Shown: positions 42,818-53,927 of the stretch, piece after piece
Layout of the letters: every line of letters starts with the position of its first letter
How positions within the stretch are numbered: the stretch's first letter is position 1
Assembly: GCA_002482845.1 (NCBI GenBank)
Contig: DLGT01000059.1
Span: forward strand, 10,812 to 74,811
Source of the DNA: Saprospiraceae bacterium UBA7687
GTDB taxonomy: Bacteria; Bacteroidota; Bacteroidia; Chitinophagales; Saprospiraceae
Length of the DNA stretch: 64,000 nt
Direction: 5' to 3'
Translations under genes and position numbers: made by a program
Notes under the pieces: model-generated
Seen by the model: only the letters and a program-made list of their open reading frames with translations
The model's database searches: none
Told to the model about the DNA's origin: nothing

Positions 42818-45800
42818 TTATCTTGTCACCGTAATATCTCCAGAATACTTATCTACTTTCGGTTTGCCATCTATTTGGACTTCTAGATAATATACAAAGA
42901 CGCCTGGCACTACAAAATTGCCATTCAATGTTCCAGCCCAACCAGCCGTTGGTTCATTAGCAGGTATATCTTTTTTGTCAAACATCAGATTGCCCCACCG
43001 ATCGTACACACGCATGATTTTGACAAGTCCTGTCACACCTTCAGGCAATTGGACATAAAACTGGTCATTACTGCCATCACCGTTTGGGCTGAAGATATTA
43101 GGCACGATGACTTCAGAATTTAGTCTTTCGATGGTTATTACCCTTGTATCTACACAATCGTCACCATACATGTATTGAAGCGTGTATGTGGTCGTTTCGA
43201 TAGGAAATGCTATTGGATCATAACAATCTGAACAAGTCAGGGTTGAAGATGGTGTCCAATTTAGATCATACAATACATTACTTGGCGCATTTACATTGAT
43301 TTGTGTACGTCCATCTAGTAATGGCACCTGACTCAATGTCACCAATGGGCCACTGTTTTCATCAACAACAACTGTAATCGTATCTCGACAACCATCGAAT
43401 GTTTCTACTTCTACAAAATAACTACCAGGTGCAAAGCTTGTATTAAATGGTAACGATGGTAAAGTAGGTTGTGAGACATTATTGATACTTATATCGTAGG
43501 GCCCAGGATGTGAAGCCAAATTGATATTAAATACCGCATTACTTTCATCACAAGCATAATTAAGTTCAGAAATAAAACTAAATTCTGAAAAATTGAGCTG
43601 TACATTTACTAAACTATCACATCCATTGGCAGCAGCACCCGATAAAGTATAGCTACCCGTTGGATTTGCTTTGTTATAAGTAATACCATTGAAACTAAAC
43701 GAGTAATCGTCATTACACGTAGCAATATCATTTCTACCCACAGCCATTGGTAGAAAAGTCAAATTGACATTAATGATACTATCACATCCATTTTGTGCTT
43801 GATTAAATAACGTAACACTTCCAGATGGATTAGCCATGTTAAAGGTTTGATTACCATAAGAAATAAAGTAAGTAGCGTCACAGGTAGTTTCATTTATGTC
43901 AAACGAACTAGGTGGTAAAAATGTAAGCGACACATTGACAATACTATCGCATCCTGATGCACTTCCACCGACTAATGTAACTGGCCCACTAGTATTATTA
44001 ATATCAAATGTCTGTCCTGCTAATGTATAAGCATAGTTGGCATCACAGGTGGCAAAATTAAAGTTTCCTGATGAAAATGAGCTGTAGGTTAAATTGACAT
44101 TCACTATACTGTCACATCCATTTGCGTTTTGAAGTGTAACTTGACCAAACGTATTTGAACTATTAAAAATAGTATTTCCAACTGTTATAGAATAAGTCTG
44201 ATCACATGTGGTTTCTACCAAATTGGTAATAGGCGAAGGACCCACAAAGGTCAAATTGACATTGATAATACTGTCACAACTATTGGCAATAGCGGAAGGA
44301 ATTATAGTTGTACCACTTGGATTGGTCATTGAGTAAACATCACTTCCCACAGTGACAGTGTTACCATTACAAAGCGTTCTAATGATATTTCTTGTAGGCT
44401 TACTTTGTGTATTAAATGTAGATGTAACAATGTAATCAAATCTACAGCCTCCATCTATAACATTAAGACTATCTATTCTTAAAGTAAAGGTTTGATTTAA
44501 AGGTAAATTCCCAAAATTAAATGGCCCCATCGATGATGCACAAAATGAAATATCCAATGGGTTATTATTTACCACTGTTACTACGTTTCTATAAGTTTGT
44601 CCAACAGAAGATGTCAATGCTAAGCTAAAATTTGATCCCACAGCAGCATTATGGTTGATGGTAATACGCTGACAATCTCCATCACAGATATTGACGATTG
44701 GATCTATAGTCAGTACCGGTTTAGACACACGACCTAAGGTAATGAAGGATGTATCTCTTGGACAGGTTACGCCATCACCGACTATATATTGGAATATTAA
44801 AACATTAAAACCTGTCGTATTGAATATTCCGTTTGGTACTATATTTCCATTATTATAAAACACACCACCCAACGAAGTTCCTACTGACAAATAATCATTT
44901 AATGATATTACCGATCCCTCACAATAGTTAGAAATGCCATCTTGACCAGCGGTGACGACTGATGCAAGATTTAAGGTTAAAGTTGCTGTATCAGAGATAC
45001 AAGGATTGAGATTTGTTGCTTCATATTGAAAAACATAGGTGTTTGCGGTCAACCCCGTTGTATTCCATAAGGAGTCCGTCAGTCCAGCAATATTATTAGG
45101 ATTTAGAAAATTACCTAAAGTATTTCCACCATTTACTAAAGTAGACAAATCTATAGTCGCTCCTAGACACAAAGTACTCATAACATCAGTTCCTGCACTG
45201 TTGAATGCTTGGATGGTAAATACCGTATGAGATGTATCTGCGGCACAATTATTTTCTGGTAATACATAGGTAAAATCATAAGTTCCAGCTGGTAAATTAG
45301 AAAGATCAACATCCATCAAATTGCTCAAATCTACATTAACACCTATTGGTTGAATCCAACTGCCACCATTTGTAATAACACCCAATAAACTCGCAAAATT
45401 AACAGATGCAGCATTAGTGCTACATAATGACTGTGTGGTACTATTACCAGCATTATTTTCTGGCTCAATGTCAAAAGAAACAATGGCGGTATCCTGCCCA
45501 CAATCTACATCATTAATCACATAAAAATACTCATGAAATCCATCAGGCAATAAACCCAAATCTACCAATGTTGGATCGGCTACTGGATTGCCATTGTAAG
45601 TCCATGTACCTCCAGGAGTAGTACCAGGTGAAAGATAAGTATTCAAATTGACTACTATATTTGTATTTGATCGACAGCTCATTTGCAAGCTATCAAATCC
45701 AGCTGTAATGGCATTCACTGAAATAATAGTACTAAATGACGATGCACAAAATCCTGCATCTACAGTAAAATCTAACGTAAAATTACCTGTACCATAAATG

Positions 45801-48800
45801 GATGGATCAAAAGCGGTTATGGGCAATCCTCCTATGGTCCATGTTCCTGTTACTGAATTTATCGTGGTAGGTAAAACTATCGGTGCTCCGTTTGTACAAG
45901 TGGGTCCAAGCATGGGCGGTGTCAAAGTACTAAGTGGTACTACTTCAATACTTGTATTTAATGGATCTACACACGGGTCATTGGGTGTAAAGGTTAATGG
46001 ATAAGTTCCTGGTGTTGTATTTGGATCAAATAAATTAGTAAACACTTGTGCATTTCCAGACCAAACGCCTGTTTCGCCTTGAACAATATTACCTAAATCA
46101 AATATACCTGAATCTGGACAAAGATCAGAAAAAGTGATTGGTGCCAAGTCAGTATTGGCCACTACTATGACTTGTGTGGTATTGGGACTAAAACAAGTCA
46201 TGGATCCTGTAGGCGTGAATGTAACTGTAAATGCACCTACACCCGCAGCAGTGATATCAAAATTATCACCAGTTAGAAAAGGACTTCCAGACCAAACCCC
46301 ATTTACACCACCTTGGGTATTACCTAATGAAACAGATCCATTGCCTAAACAAGAAGTTACTATGGGATTAGGTAAATTGATGGGTCCAGCATTTGATATC
46401 ACTACATCTACCGTGAGTGGTAAAGCGCATTGAGTACCTGTAGGTGTAAACGTGATTGGATAATTTCCCGCAGGTAGTCCGGTAGGGTCAAATTGATTTC
46501 CTGCAACATTTATTCCTGACCAAGTGCCATTTACGCCACTTAACATGGTTGGTAAATTTAGTAATGGGTCATTAATACAAATATTAAAGTCAGTGGCAGT
46601 TGGTTGAACTGGTGCAATCAATTGTAACAATGTTTGATTATTTCCTTCACAACCATTTGGAGATGTGACTACTGAATAAACTATTGTTCCTGAAGATGCA
46701 GAAAACATGGTAGGATTTAATATTTCTGTCGTAAAAGCAGCATCGGAATACCAAGTCACAGTATTCCCTCCTACACCACCAGTAACGATTCCATTAACCG
46801 AAGTCAAATCAAATATTTCTGTCCCATCTTGGTCAAAGTCACATGCAGTGATATTAGCAGGATTTGCAGCTGGTGCGCCATTTATGGTCACAGAGATAGA
46901 TCCTGGACTCCCTACTATTCCATTAGAACAAGGGCTGGCGGGAACAGATGAAAAATTTAATAAGGTCAAGCTATAAGTGCCTGATGGTATAATTGTAGGA
47001 ATGCTAAGTGTATTTGTAGCAGGATCAAAAGGTACACCATTTCCTATACAGATATTTAATACGGTACTATTGGTAACACCTACCATTGGGAAGTTAATAC
47101 CTAACACACCAGCTAAAAAATTCATGTTTAGATTGTAGGTACCTGAACCTCCACTAAAATTAAATGTAACCGTTCCACATTGTCCTGGACATAATATTGG
47201 ATTTCCAGAAAGATTACCTAACGGGTTTCCTATAATTTCTATGGTAATATTTGCTACAGAAGCACATTGACCTGCTGTTGGTGTAAAAAATATTTGATAC
47301 ATACCTGGCGCTAGAGATGCAGGATTTAGTTGATTGCCCACTATACCTGGTCCCGACCAATTACCTGTCACACCACTTTGTGTTGTTGGTAAGTTAACAA
47401 TGCCATCGGAAGTACAATAAGGCCCTAATGGTCCTAAAACAGGAACTACCAAATTATGCACATCAACTACTATGGTCATATTATTGGGACAAGGTCCTGG
47501 TGTGATATATTGGACACTGTAGGAATTACCTGCAATAGGATTAGAAATGATACCCGTAGTAGGATTTATGGTAGCGCCATCGCCAGGATTTGGGTTAAAC
47601 GAAAATGTACCTCCTGGTGTTGCAATACCTGTAGGTCCATTCTGTTCGCCAAAACAAAAATCGGCAAAAACAAATGAAGCATCTTGATTTGAAAGTGCTT
47701 GTACCATGACTACTTCAGTACCAGGGCAAGGACCCGGAGTGACATACTGAACAGAATATATCGTTCCCCCTGTGGCATTTGAAATGACGCCTGTCGTCGA
47801 ATTTATAGTAGCTCCATCTCCAGGATTGGGATTAAATGAAAATGTTCCTCCTGGTATTATTATATTGATAGGTCCATTTGAAGAGCCAACACAAAAATCT
47901 GGAAAATCAAAGTTGGCATCTTGAAGTGGGTTCACAGTAATATCAAACATTTTTGGCATTCCGGGACAACTCCCTTGAGGTGTAACGGTAATAGTTCCAA
48001 CTTGTGTAGTTAGTACATTTGCAGCCGTAAAATTTATATTTCCTGTGCCAGATCCACCAAGACCAATATTTGTATTACTATTTACCCAAGTATATGAAGT
48101 TCCAGTCCCAGTAAAGTTTATCATAACTGACTCATTTGAACATACCTCAACGTCATTAGGCTGATCAACATTTGCTGGTGGTGCTGCAGGAGTTGATGGT
48201 GGTACAGTGCAACCATTATTCCCATAACTATCACTCAAAGGTAAATAATATCCTCCATTTCCTCCAGGTACACTATTTTGACTGTAAGTAACAGTCTGTA
48301 CACAGCCTTCTAAGGTGAATACGGTTGTTCTTGTACCCATACCTGTGTTATTGGAAAATGCCCCAGCACTTCTAGCACAACTATTTGCAATCACATAAAC
48401 ACATTCGCCTAAACCACAAAGATTACTAAAATCATATACTGAAACTTGAGATGCTGAACTCATTTGTAGAACTACTATAGAATTAGCTGGCACATTAAAA
48501 CCTGGCCCAATTGAAATAAGATTTGAGCATCCACTAAAATTAGAGATATTTCCATTAACAAGTCCACATGGCGCACCTGGTTGGTTGTCCATATCTGTGT
48601 TTATATCATTATTTACTGAATTAATGATATTGTTATTGGCATCAATATCAACAATAATGTTGTTAGTATTAAATCCACCTCCCGAATTTATGATTACAAA
48701 CTCATTGCTTTGTTCTGTAGCACAAGCATCTACCATGATTGCCTCAACTTCAGGACATTGACCAATAAGAACGAAAGTATGTAGCAATACTGCAAGTACT

Positions 48801-48817
48801 AAAATTAAATCTTTCAA
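42818..48817 (-). CDS. Giant T9SS-secreted multi-domain protein with CDSIxNVNL repeats
   Basis: 1999 residues, signal peptide 1-19 (VLIGQ). A lamin-tail-like front domain (20-200, VEAIMVDACATEQSNEFV) is followed by two nearly identical blocks (about 300-440: GGTFSFNPNPGDGATIN, then QYVTPGPCPG), several LPTxxSGVxGxWSGxxIxGN units (about 470-1030), PKD-like segments, and at least five 47-residue units ending NGCDSIINVNLTF (about 1500-1760). The C-terminal type-B sorting domain is canonical (VPNIFSPNGDGSNDQFYV, RVYDRWGNLMF, PGVFVYYLEV). It should be exported by the type IX system. The repeat classes differ from those of the 3018-residue protein except for the sorting domain. Confidence 0.92.
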   Translation of the reverse strand: MKDLILVLAVLLHTFVLIGQCPEVEAIMVDACATEQSNEFVIINSGGGFNTNNIIVDIDANNNIINSVNNDINTDMDNQPGAPCGLVNGNISNFSGCSNLISIGPGFNVPANSIVVLQMSSASQVSVYDFSNLCGLGECVYVIANSCARSAGAFSNNTGMGTRTTVFTLEGCVQTVTYSQNSVPGGNGGYYLPLSDSYGNNGCTVPPSTPAAPPANVDQPNDVEVCSNESVMINFTGTGTSYTWVNSNTNIGLGGSGTGNINFTAANVLTTQVGTITVTPQGSCPGMPKMFDITVNPLQDANFDFPDFCVGSSNGPINIIIPGGTFSFNPNPGDGATINSTTGVISNATGGTIYSVQYVTPGPCPGTEVVMVQALSNQDASFVFADFCFGEQNGPTGIATPGGTFSFNPNPGDGATINPTTGIISNPIAGNSYSVQYITPGPCPNNMTIVVDVHNLVVPVLGPLGPYCTSDGIVNLPTTQSGVTGNWSGPGIVGNQLNPASLAPGMYQIFFTPTAGQCASVANITIEIIGNPLGNLSGNPILCPGQCGTVTFNFSGGSGTYNLNMNFLAGVLGINFPMVGVTNSTVLNICIGNGVPFDPATNTLSIPTIIPSGTYSLTLLNFSSVPASPCSNGIVGSPGSISVTINGAPAANPANITACDFDQDGTEIFDLTSVNGIVTGGVGGNTVTWYSDAAFTTEILNPTMFSASSGTIVYSVVTSPNGCEGNNQTLLQLIAPVQPTATDFNICINDPLLNLPTMLSGVNGTWSGINVAGNQFDPTGLPAGNYPITFTPTGTQCALPLTVDVVISNAGPINLPNPIVTSCLGNGSVSLGNTQGGVNGVWSGSPFLTGDNFDITAAGVGAFTVTFTPTGSMTCFSPNTTQVIVVANTDLAPITFSDLCPDSGIFDLGNIVQGETGVWSGNAQVFTNLFDPNTTPGTYPLTFTPNDPCVDPLNTSIEVVPLSTLTPPMLGPTCTNGAPIVLPTTINSVTGTWTIGGLPITAFDPSIYGTGNFTLDFTVDAGFCASSFSTIISVNAITAGFDSLQMSCRSNTNIVVNLNTYLSPGTTPGGTWTYNGNPVADPTLVDLGLLPDGFHEYFYVINDVDCGQDTAIVSFDIEPENNAGNSTTQSLCSTNAASVNFASLLGVITNGGSWIQPIGVNVDLSNLMDVDLSNLPAGTYDFTYVLPENNCAADTSHTVFTIQAFNSAGTDVMSTLCLGATIDLSTLVNGGNTLGNFLNPNNIAGLTDSLWNTTGLTANTYVFQYEATNLNPCISDTATLTLNLASVVTAGQDGISNYCEGSVISLNDYLSVGTSLGGVFYNNGNIVPNGIFNTTGFNVLIFQYIVGDGVTCPRDTSFITLGRVSKPVLTIDPIVNICDGDCQRITINHNAAVGSNFSLALTSSVGQTYRNVVTVVNNNPLDISFCASSMGPFNFGNLPLNQTFTLRIDSLNVIDGGCRFDYIVTSTFNTQSKPTRNIIRTLCNGNTVTVGSDVYSMTNPSGTTIIPSAIANSCDSIINVNLTFVGPSPITNLVETTCDQTYSITVGNTIFNSSNTFGQVTLQNANGCDSIVNVNLTYSSFSSGNFNFATCDANYAYTLAGQTFDINNTSGPVTLVGGSASGCDSIVNVSLTFLPPSSFDINETTCDATYFISYGNQTFNMANPSGSVTLFNQAQNGCDSIINVNLTFLPMAVGRNDIATCNDDYSFSFNGITYNKANPTGSYTLSGAAANGCDSLVNVQLNFSEFSFISELNYACDESNAVFNINLASHPGPYDISINNVSQPTLPSLPFNTSFAPGSYFVEVETFDGCRDTITVVVDENSGPLVTLSQVPLLDGRTQINVNAPSNVLYDLNWTPSSTLTCSDCYDPIAFPIETTTYTLQYMYGDDCVDTRVITIERLNSEVIVPNIFSPNGDGSNDQFYVQLPEGVTGLVKIMRVYDRWGNLMFDKKDIPANEPTAGWAGTLNGNFVVPGVFVYYLEVQIDGKPKVDKYSGDITVTR

Positions 48818-48889
48818 ATTAATCTATTTAAAATTTAAAATCTAATTACATTTTTGGGATTTTATAAATGTATTTAAAATCTATCAACC

Positions 48890-50206
48890 TCAATTCCCAA
48901 ATTCATAACTATACACATCTTGACCAGTCGTATTCTTAAACACAACACTCAATTTTCTATTTTTTTTATCGCCACTTACCTTAAAGATTGCAAAGTTTCG
49001 CTCAATTATCATACTGCCTTCCACCCTTAAGGTATTTGGCTCTTTGCTGTGGTCGTATGTACTCGATGTGATAGCAGAAGAAGTCACATCATAAAAGACA
49101 TTTCCTCTTTCAGTTACCATCTTACTTATTTCAGAATGATGACGATCACCTGTGAGAAATACCACACCTTTTATGTCATTGTCATCCAAAAACTGGATTA
49201 TTTCTGCTCTTTCTTCTTTGTAATTGGCAAAATTTTCGTATGCTGCAAAATCACTTAAAAACTGTCCACCGACCGCTACAAATTTATATCTAGCTTTACT
49301 CGCTTTGATCGCTTCTTTAAACCAATATTTTTGCAAATCGCCCAATATAGTACCATTTTCTACTTCTACAGTTCTATACCATCTATCATCCAACATAAAA
49401 AACTGACAGTCATTCCATCCAAAACTACTTGTAACACCCTCTGTATCTCCAGCACCATAAGATTCAGATGGCCAAAAGTCTTGAAATGCATCTAGCGCGT
49501 GATCTTTTAATGGATAGGTCCAGTCAGAGTCATTTGGTCCATAATCATGGTCATCCCATATGGCATATTGTGGGATAGAACTGATGAATGGTTGTAATTC
49601 TGGCAATGATCTAGTATGTGTATGTCTGTGGTAAATACCTGATCGGCTTTCATAATCTCCTTCTCTCAGATATATATTATCACCCAACCAAACCATTAAA
49701 TTTGGTTTTGATTTGTACATCTCGTTCACAATTTCATAGTTGCCCCCATATGGTTTGCCTGGTCGATCATAACTTTCATCATTTACATAAAAACAAGATC
49801 CTGCTATAAATGAAAAATCTGGCGCATCTGTTCTAAACTGCCAATGTGTTTGTGTCGTAAATTCTGTAGGATATGAAAGTATTACTTCAATATTATTGAT
49901 AAAAGTTTTGTAAATGTAAGTGGTACCAGGTATTACATCACTCAAATGAATTTGTACTGTATAACCATCTACTTTTTTAGATGTAACCCTTTCAGATTTT
50001 CTGTATACATCTTTACTTCCTTTGGCCTTGTAGGTAAAGTGAACGGTGGCCTCTTGTGTTGTTTGAAGCCATAATGTAACGTCTCTAAGCGATGTTGGTC
50101 CTAATAATGGGCCACTTTTGAGCAATGACTTTTGGGCATTCATAACTTCTTGGCATGTACAAACCAAAACAAAAAGGAAAATAAACGGAATATATTTCGT
50201 TCTCAA
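48890..50206 (-). CDS. PhoD-like metallophosphatase
   Basis: 438 residues with signal peptide (about 1-24). A front PhoD_N-like beta domain (30-125) is followed by the phosphatase core: IAGSCFY, MVWLGDNIYLREGDYESRSG, YAIWDDHDYGPNDSD and LTGDRHHSEISKM, the metal-binding blocks of PhoD enzymes. It would hydrolyse phosphomonoesters or diesters in the periplasm with Ca/Fe. A -7 box TACTTTTG (50240-50247, minus strand) lies 33 bp upstream of the ATG. No Pho box is recognisable, so phosphate control is not shown. Confidence 0.92.
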   Translation of the reverse strand: MRTKYIPFIFLFVLVCTCQEVMNAQKSLLKSGPLLGPTSLRDVTLWLQTTQEATVHFTYKAKGSKDVYRKSERVTSKKVDGYTVQIHLSDVIPGTTYIYKTFINNIEVILSYPTEFTTQTHWQFRTDAPDFSFIAGSCFYVNDESYDRPGKPYGGNYEIVNEMYKSKPNLMVWLGDNIYLREGDYESRSGIYHRHTHTRSLPELQPFISSIPQYAIWDDHDYGPNDSDWTYPLKDHALDAFQDFWPSESYGAGDTEGVTSSFGWNDCQFFMLDDRWYRTVEVENGTILGDLQKYWFKEAIKASKARYKFVAVGGQFLSDFAAYENFANYKEERAEIIQFLDDNDIKGVVFLTGDRHHSEISKMVTERGNVFYDVTSSAITSSTYDHSKEPNTLRVEGSMIIERNFAIFKVSGDKKNRKLSVVFKNTTGQDVYSYEFGN

Positions 50207-50291
50207 ATGGAGTATATTTTAAATTAAACAAATTTTACGCAAAAGTAGAAATAAAACCTACTAAATGAAAGGCTAAAGTATTATGTCTATA

Positions 50292-52718
50292 TTAAGGTTT
50301 GATCTTCTTATCTCTGTTTTTGACGTATTTATCTAGCCATTGATCTTGCTCCCACAGCATATGCATAATGGATTCTTTGGCCGAATATCCATGCGACTCC
50401 TTAGGCAATATGACTAATCTTGCTGTTGCTCCTAGTCCCTTTAATGCATTAAAATATCGCTCACTTTGCATCGGATAAGTACCAGCATTATTATCTGCTT
50501 CTCCATGGATTAACAGCAATGGTTTCTTCATTTTATCAGAATTTTGAAATGGCGACATAGCATCATAAACTTCTGGTGCTTCCCAATAATTACGCTCTTC
50601 TGATTGGAACCCAAATGGAGTCAATGTTCTGTTGTAAGCGCCACTTCTAGCTATGCCTGCCGCAAACAGTTCTGAATGCGTCAACAAATTGGCAGTCATG
50701 AAAGCTCCATAAGAATGACCACCAACAGCTACCTTTGTCCTATCAATATATCCCAAACTATCTACCGCATCTATGGCAGCTTTTGCATTGGCTACGAGTT
50801 GGGTCACATAGGTGTCATTAGGTTCATTACTGCCTTCACCTACGATAGGAAATGCAGCATCGTCCAAAATGACATAACCTTTTGTAAGCCAATATAGTGG
50901 AGAGCCATAATTAGGAAATGTGAATTCATTGGCATTGGCAGTGACCTGTCCTGCACTAGATTTGTCTTTGTATTCTGTCGGATATGCCCACATAATCATA
51001 GGCATTTTTTCTTTTTTTGTTTTGTCGTATCCTACAGGCAAGTATAAAGTAGCTGATAGTTCTACACCATCATTTCTTTTATATTTGATGACTTCTTTAT
51101 GCACACCATTTAATACTTCAAAAGGATTTTTGTGGAAAGTGATTTGTTTGATAGACTGTTTTTTTAAATCTCTCAAGTAAATATTAGGGTACTCATTTTT
51201 TGACTCCAGTCTGGTCAAATAGATGCCTTTTTTAGTGTCAATAGAAGACAGCAATTCTTCTAGTTTATCAGTTTCCTTGCTTTGATAGATGCGTTCTTTT
51301 TTAAAATCTTTTAAGTCATATTTATCGATAAAAGGAAATTTTCCTGCTGCTGAGTAGCCATCTCCTATCATACTAACCTTATTATCAATGATTTCAAGGG
51401 TATTTAGATTAAAAGAATTCCTTTTGGTGACAAAACTTCCTGGATCAGAATATGTGTCTTGTTGATTTCGTTCGTTAAACAATCTAGGACTTTGTGCATT
51501 ATCTGATGGATTAAAAAACAAAGTTCTAGCATTTCTTGTGTTCCACCATCGTTCATAAAGAACAGCGACTTTATCACTTCCCCATTGAATGCCAGCAAAA
51601 CGCTCTTTGGTCTTTACTAATAGTTTGGCGTCTCCGTTAAAAGGAGCAGGTAGCGTGTATACAGCATCTCTTTCAGTTACTTCTACAGCAGGATCTCCAC
51701 CGTCTAAGGCTTCTGCCCAGAATAAAGAAGATGGTTCATCTGCGCGCCAATTGACATTCCTAGGACCTTTCCTGACGGCCATAAATCCTTTAGGCAACTC
51801 TTCGGTAAGCGGAATCTGAAGAAATACTTTGACCAATTTTCCTGTTTTGTCAAGAATATTAATATCCGTTGGGAATCTTTCAAAATTCACAATATAAGAA
51901 AAAGGCCTTTTTATTTCATAACTCATGATAAAATTACCATCAGGTGAAAAACTCAATCCCGCATACATGGCGGCAGGCGCAAAAGGTGTAAGGCTTCCAT
52001 TAAGATCCACTTTTGAAATCTCCGCAGTTGCAAGCACTTCAAAGTTTTGTTCGTCATAAGGATTTTTTAAAAGATCTTGATAAGTTCTATTTTGCGCTTT
52101 CTGTCCATCATTTTCTGAAATGACAGGTCCTGTTGGAATGGCAGCTTGTGTATCTATAAGATCTGCCCTACCCTTCACAAGCGTAGGTACTAGTAGTGAC
52201 TGATCATCTTTGCACCATACAGCTCCATTAAGAATATTGTTATTAAGTATAGGCTCTGTTAGTTTGGTCGCCAACTTTGATGCAAGATTTAGCACCCATA
52301 ATTCCACCCCATTATCCACTGTATTGGTGAATGCCATCATTTGCTGGCTATTAGACCATGAGAAGTTAGAAAGTTTAGCATTTTCTGGAAGCCCGTTGAT
52401 CTCAAACTCCTTTTGCGAGATGACATCTAATACCTTCATAGTATAAAAATATGTGGTACGAGACGGCGCGTTTGTTTTTGGATTTATCCTTAGTCCTGCA
52501 AGTTTCATCTCAGGTGCTGCTAGCTCTTCTATACTCTTAAAACCATCTCTAAAAAGCAATACACCTACCGTTGCATCGGCATTTAATCTTAATGCCGGAG
52601 CAGGCTTTGCGTCAGCTAAAGAAAGTATTGCATTATCAGGTTTTTGATATGGAAAATCAGTTTGTGCGTATATATTGAAAGTACTAAACATCATAAGAAC
52701 TATTACCCACTTTTTCAT
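50292..52718 (-). CDS. S9-family (prolyl oligopeptidase-like) peptidase
   Basis: 808 residues, signal peptide 1-18. An N-terminal beta-propeller-like part (to about 540) precedes the alpha/beta-hydrolase domain with Ser in GGHSYGAFM, Asp in IHGEADNNAGT and His in PKESHGYSAKES. The layout resembles the glutamyl endopeptidase branch of S9, which cleaves after Glu; that specificity is inferred. It is a periplasmic or secreted peptidase. A TATATTTG -7 box at 52781-52788 on the minus strand is 62 bp upstream of the ATG. Confidence 0.92.
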   Translation of the reverse strand: MKKWVIVLMMFSTFNIYAQTDFPYQKPDNAILSLADAKPAPALRLNADATVGVLLFRDGFKSIEELAAPEMKLAGLRINPKTNAPSRTTYFYTMKVLDVISQKEFEINGLPENAKLSNFSWSNSQQMMAFTNTVDNGVELWVLNLASKLATKLTEPILNNNILNGAVWCKDDQSLLVPTLVKGRADLIDTQAAIPTGPVISENDGQKAQNRTYQDLLKNPYDEQNFEVLATAEISKVDLNGSLTPFAPAAMYAGLSFSPDGNFIMSYEIKRPFSYIVNFERFPTDINILDKTGKLVKVFLQIPLTEELPKGFMAVRKGPRNVNWRADEPSSLFWAEALDGGDPAVEVTERDAVYTLPAPFNGDAKLLVKTKERFAGIQWGSDKVAVLYERWWNTRNARTLFFNPSDNAQSPRLFNERNQQDTYSDPGSFVTKRNSFNLNTLEIIDNKVSMIGDGYSAAGKFPFIDKYDLKDFKKERIYQSKETDKLEELLSSIDTKKGIYLTRLESKNEYPNIYLRDLKKQSIKQITFHKNPFEVLNGVHKEVIKYKRNDGVELSATLYLPVGYDKTKKEKMPMIMWAYPTEYKDKSSAGQVTANANEFTFPNYGSPLYWLTKGYVILDDAAFPIVGEGSNEPNDTYVTQLVANAKAAIDAVDSLGYIDRTKVAVGGHSYGAFMTANLLTHSELFAAGIARSGAYNRTLTPFGFQSEERNYWEAPEVYDAMSPFQNSDKMKKPLLLIHGEADNNAGTYPMQSERYFNALKGLGATARLVILPKESHGYSAKESIMHMLWEQDQWLDKYVKNRDKKIKP

Positions 52719-52982
52719 CAGGTCTGTTTTTTAATGGTGGCTAAACCTTAATTTGGCTTAAAAAAATGTAAAATCTCGCTCAAATATAGGTCAAAAAAAT
52801 AGCATTATGAAACATTGGTTTGTGAAAAATTGCCATCCTAGCACATTGGAAATCAGCAACTGTTTAATAGATTAATTAAGTAGGTTTTAAATATGACCAA
52901 CAATTCTAATGTGAAAATATTATTTATAATCAATTCCTAATTTCAATCAACACAACAATATGGATAAATCTTTAAATTTTAA

Positions 52983-52990
52983 TACCTTTG
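52983..52990 (+). promoter_or_regulatory. -7 box TACCTTTG of the TPR lipoprotein gene
   Basis: An exact TAnnTTTG match 19 bp before the ATG at 53010. No TTG at the usual -33 distance. Confidence 0.45.
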
Positions 52991-53009
52991 TTTCTTCAAA
53001 ATTAAAGAT

Positions 53010-53927
53010 ATGATATTCAGAGTTACCATTTTATGTGCTGCCCTTTTTTTATTTTCTTGTAAAAATTCAGATACAAGCAATACACAAATGGATGAAATCG
53101 CAACGTTGGAATCAGCATACAAAGCAAATCCAACATTGGATAATTTTAATCTCTTGCTACAGAAAATGGGAGAAAAAATTATTAACGAAACCGATCCTAC
53201 GCAAAAAGAAGCTTTGATCATCAAATCGATAGATTTATGTAAGGAAACCAAAAATGAAGCCTATATCAATACCTTTGCGATAGAACTTATTAAACTAAAC
53301 CCCAAAAGTGAAATATCAAAACGCTACATGTACCTAATTGCAGATGATATGAGTGCTTCGGGCAAATATGAAGTTGCAAGTATCTTACTGAAAGGATATG
53401 CAAACCTTTATCCTGATGATATTAAATCAAAATCAATTAAAGACAGTTTGCCTAGTACTTACAATGATCTTCACGGATTAATCAAATCTGTTGCGGCCAA
53501 AGTCTTTGAAAACCCGGATATTAATGGCATAAACAAAGCTAATGCTGAAAAATATGTAGATGTTTGTGAGTCTTTTGCATTAGCATTTCCAAATGATTCG
53601 CTTTCAGCAAGTTACCTTTTCAAAGCTGCCGAGATGTCTCGTGCAATGCAGTCTTATGGGAAAACGATTAGTTTGTACGATTGGATTGCGACTTACTATT
53701 CTGAAGACAAAAACGCACCCATGGCTTTATTTCTTAAAGGATTTTTATTAGAAAATGATCTTAAAAAACCTGAAAAAGCAAAAGAGATATACGAAACTTT
53801 TATACAGAAATATCCTAATCATGCGATGGCAAAGGATGTAAATTTCCTAATTGAAAACTTAGGTAAATCTGATAAAGAAATCATGGAAAAGATAGACAAA
53901 ACGTCTGAAGATCCAGCTAAAAAATAA
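53010..53927 (+). CDS. TPR-type lipoprotein
   Basis: 305 residues with signal peptide and lipobox FLFSC (Cys17), then a helical TPR-like solenoid: YKANPTLDNFNLLLQKMG, YEVASILLKGYANLYPDD, YGKTISLYDWIATYYSED, PEKAKEIYETFIQKYPNHAMA. The last repeats resemble YbgF/BamD-type TPRs, which act at the outer membrane as scaffolds; BamD itself is not claimed. The TAA stop is part of the 12-bp direct repeat that borders the MITE-like element at 53938-54115, so the insertion lies exactly on the gene's end without altering it. Confidence 0.82.
   Translation: MIFRVTILCAALFLFSCKNSDTSNTQMDEIATLESAYKANPTLDNFNLLLQKMGEKIINETDPTQKEALIIKSIDLCKETKNEAYINTFAIELIKLNPKSEISKRYMYLIADDMSASGKYEVASILLKGYANLYPDDIKSKSIKDSLPSTYNDLHGLIKSVAAKVFENPDINGINKANAEKYVDVCESFALAFPNDSLSASYLFKAAEMSRAMQSYGKTISLYDWIATYYSEDKNAPMALFLKGFLLENDLKKPEKAKEIYETFIQKYPNHAMAKDVNFLIENLGKSDKEIMEKIDKTSEDPAKK

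Noticed and set aside
53010..53927. BamD assignment for the TPR lipoprotein
   Set aside because: The number and order of repeats and the long N-terminal region do not match BamD closely; only a generic TPR lipoprotein is supported.
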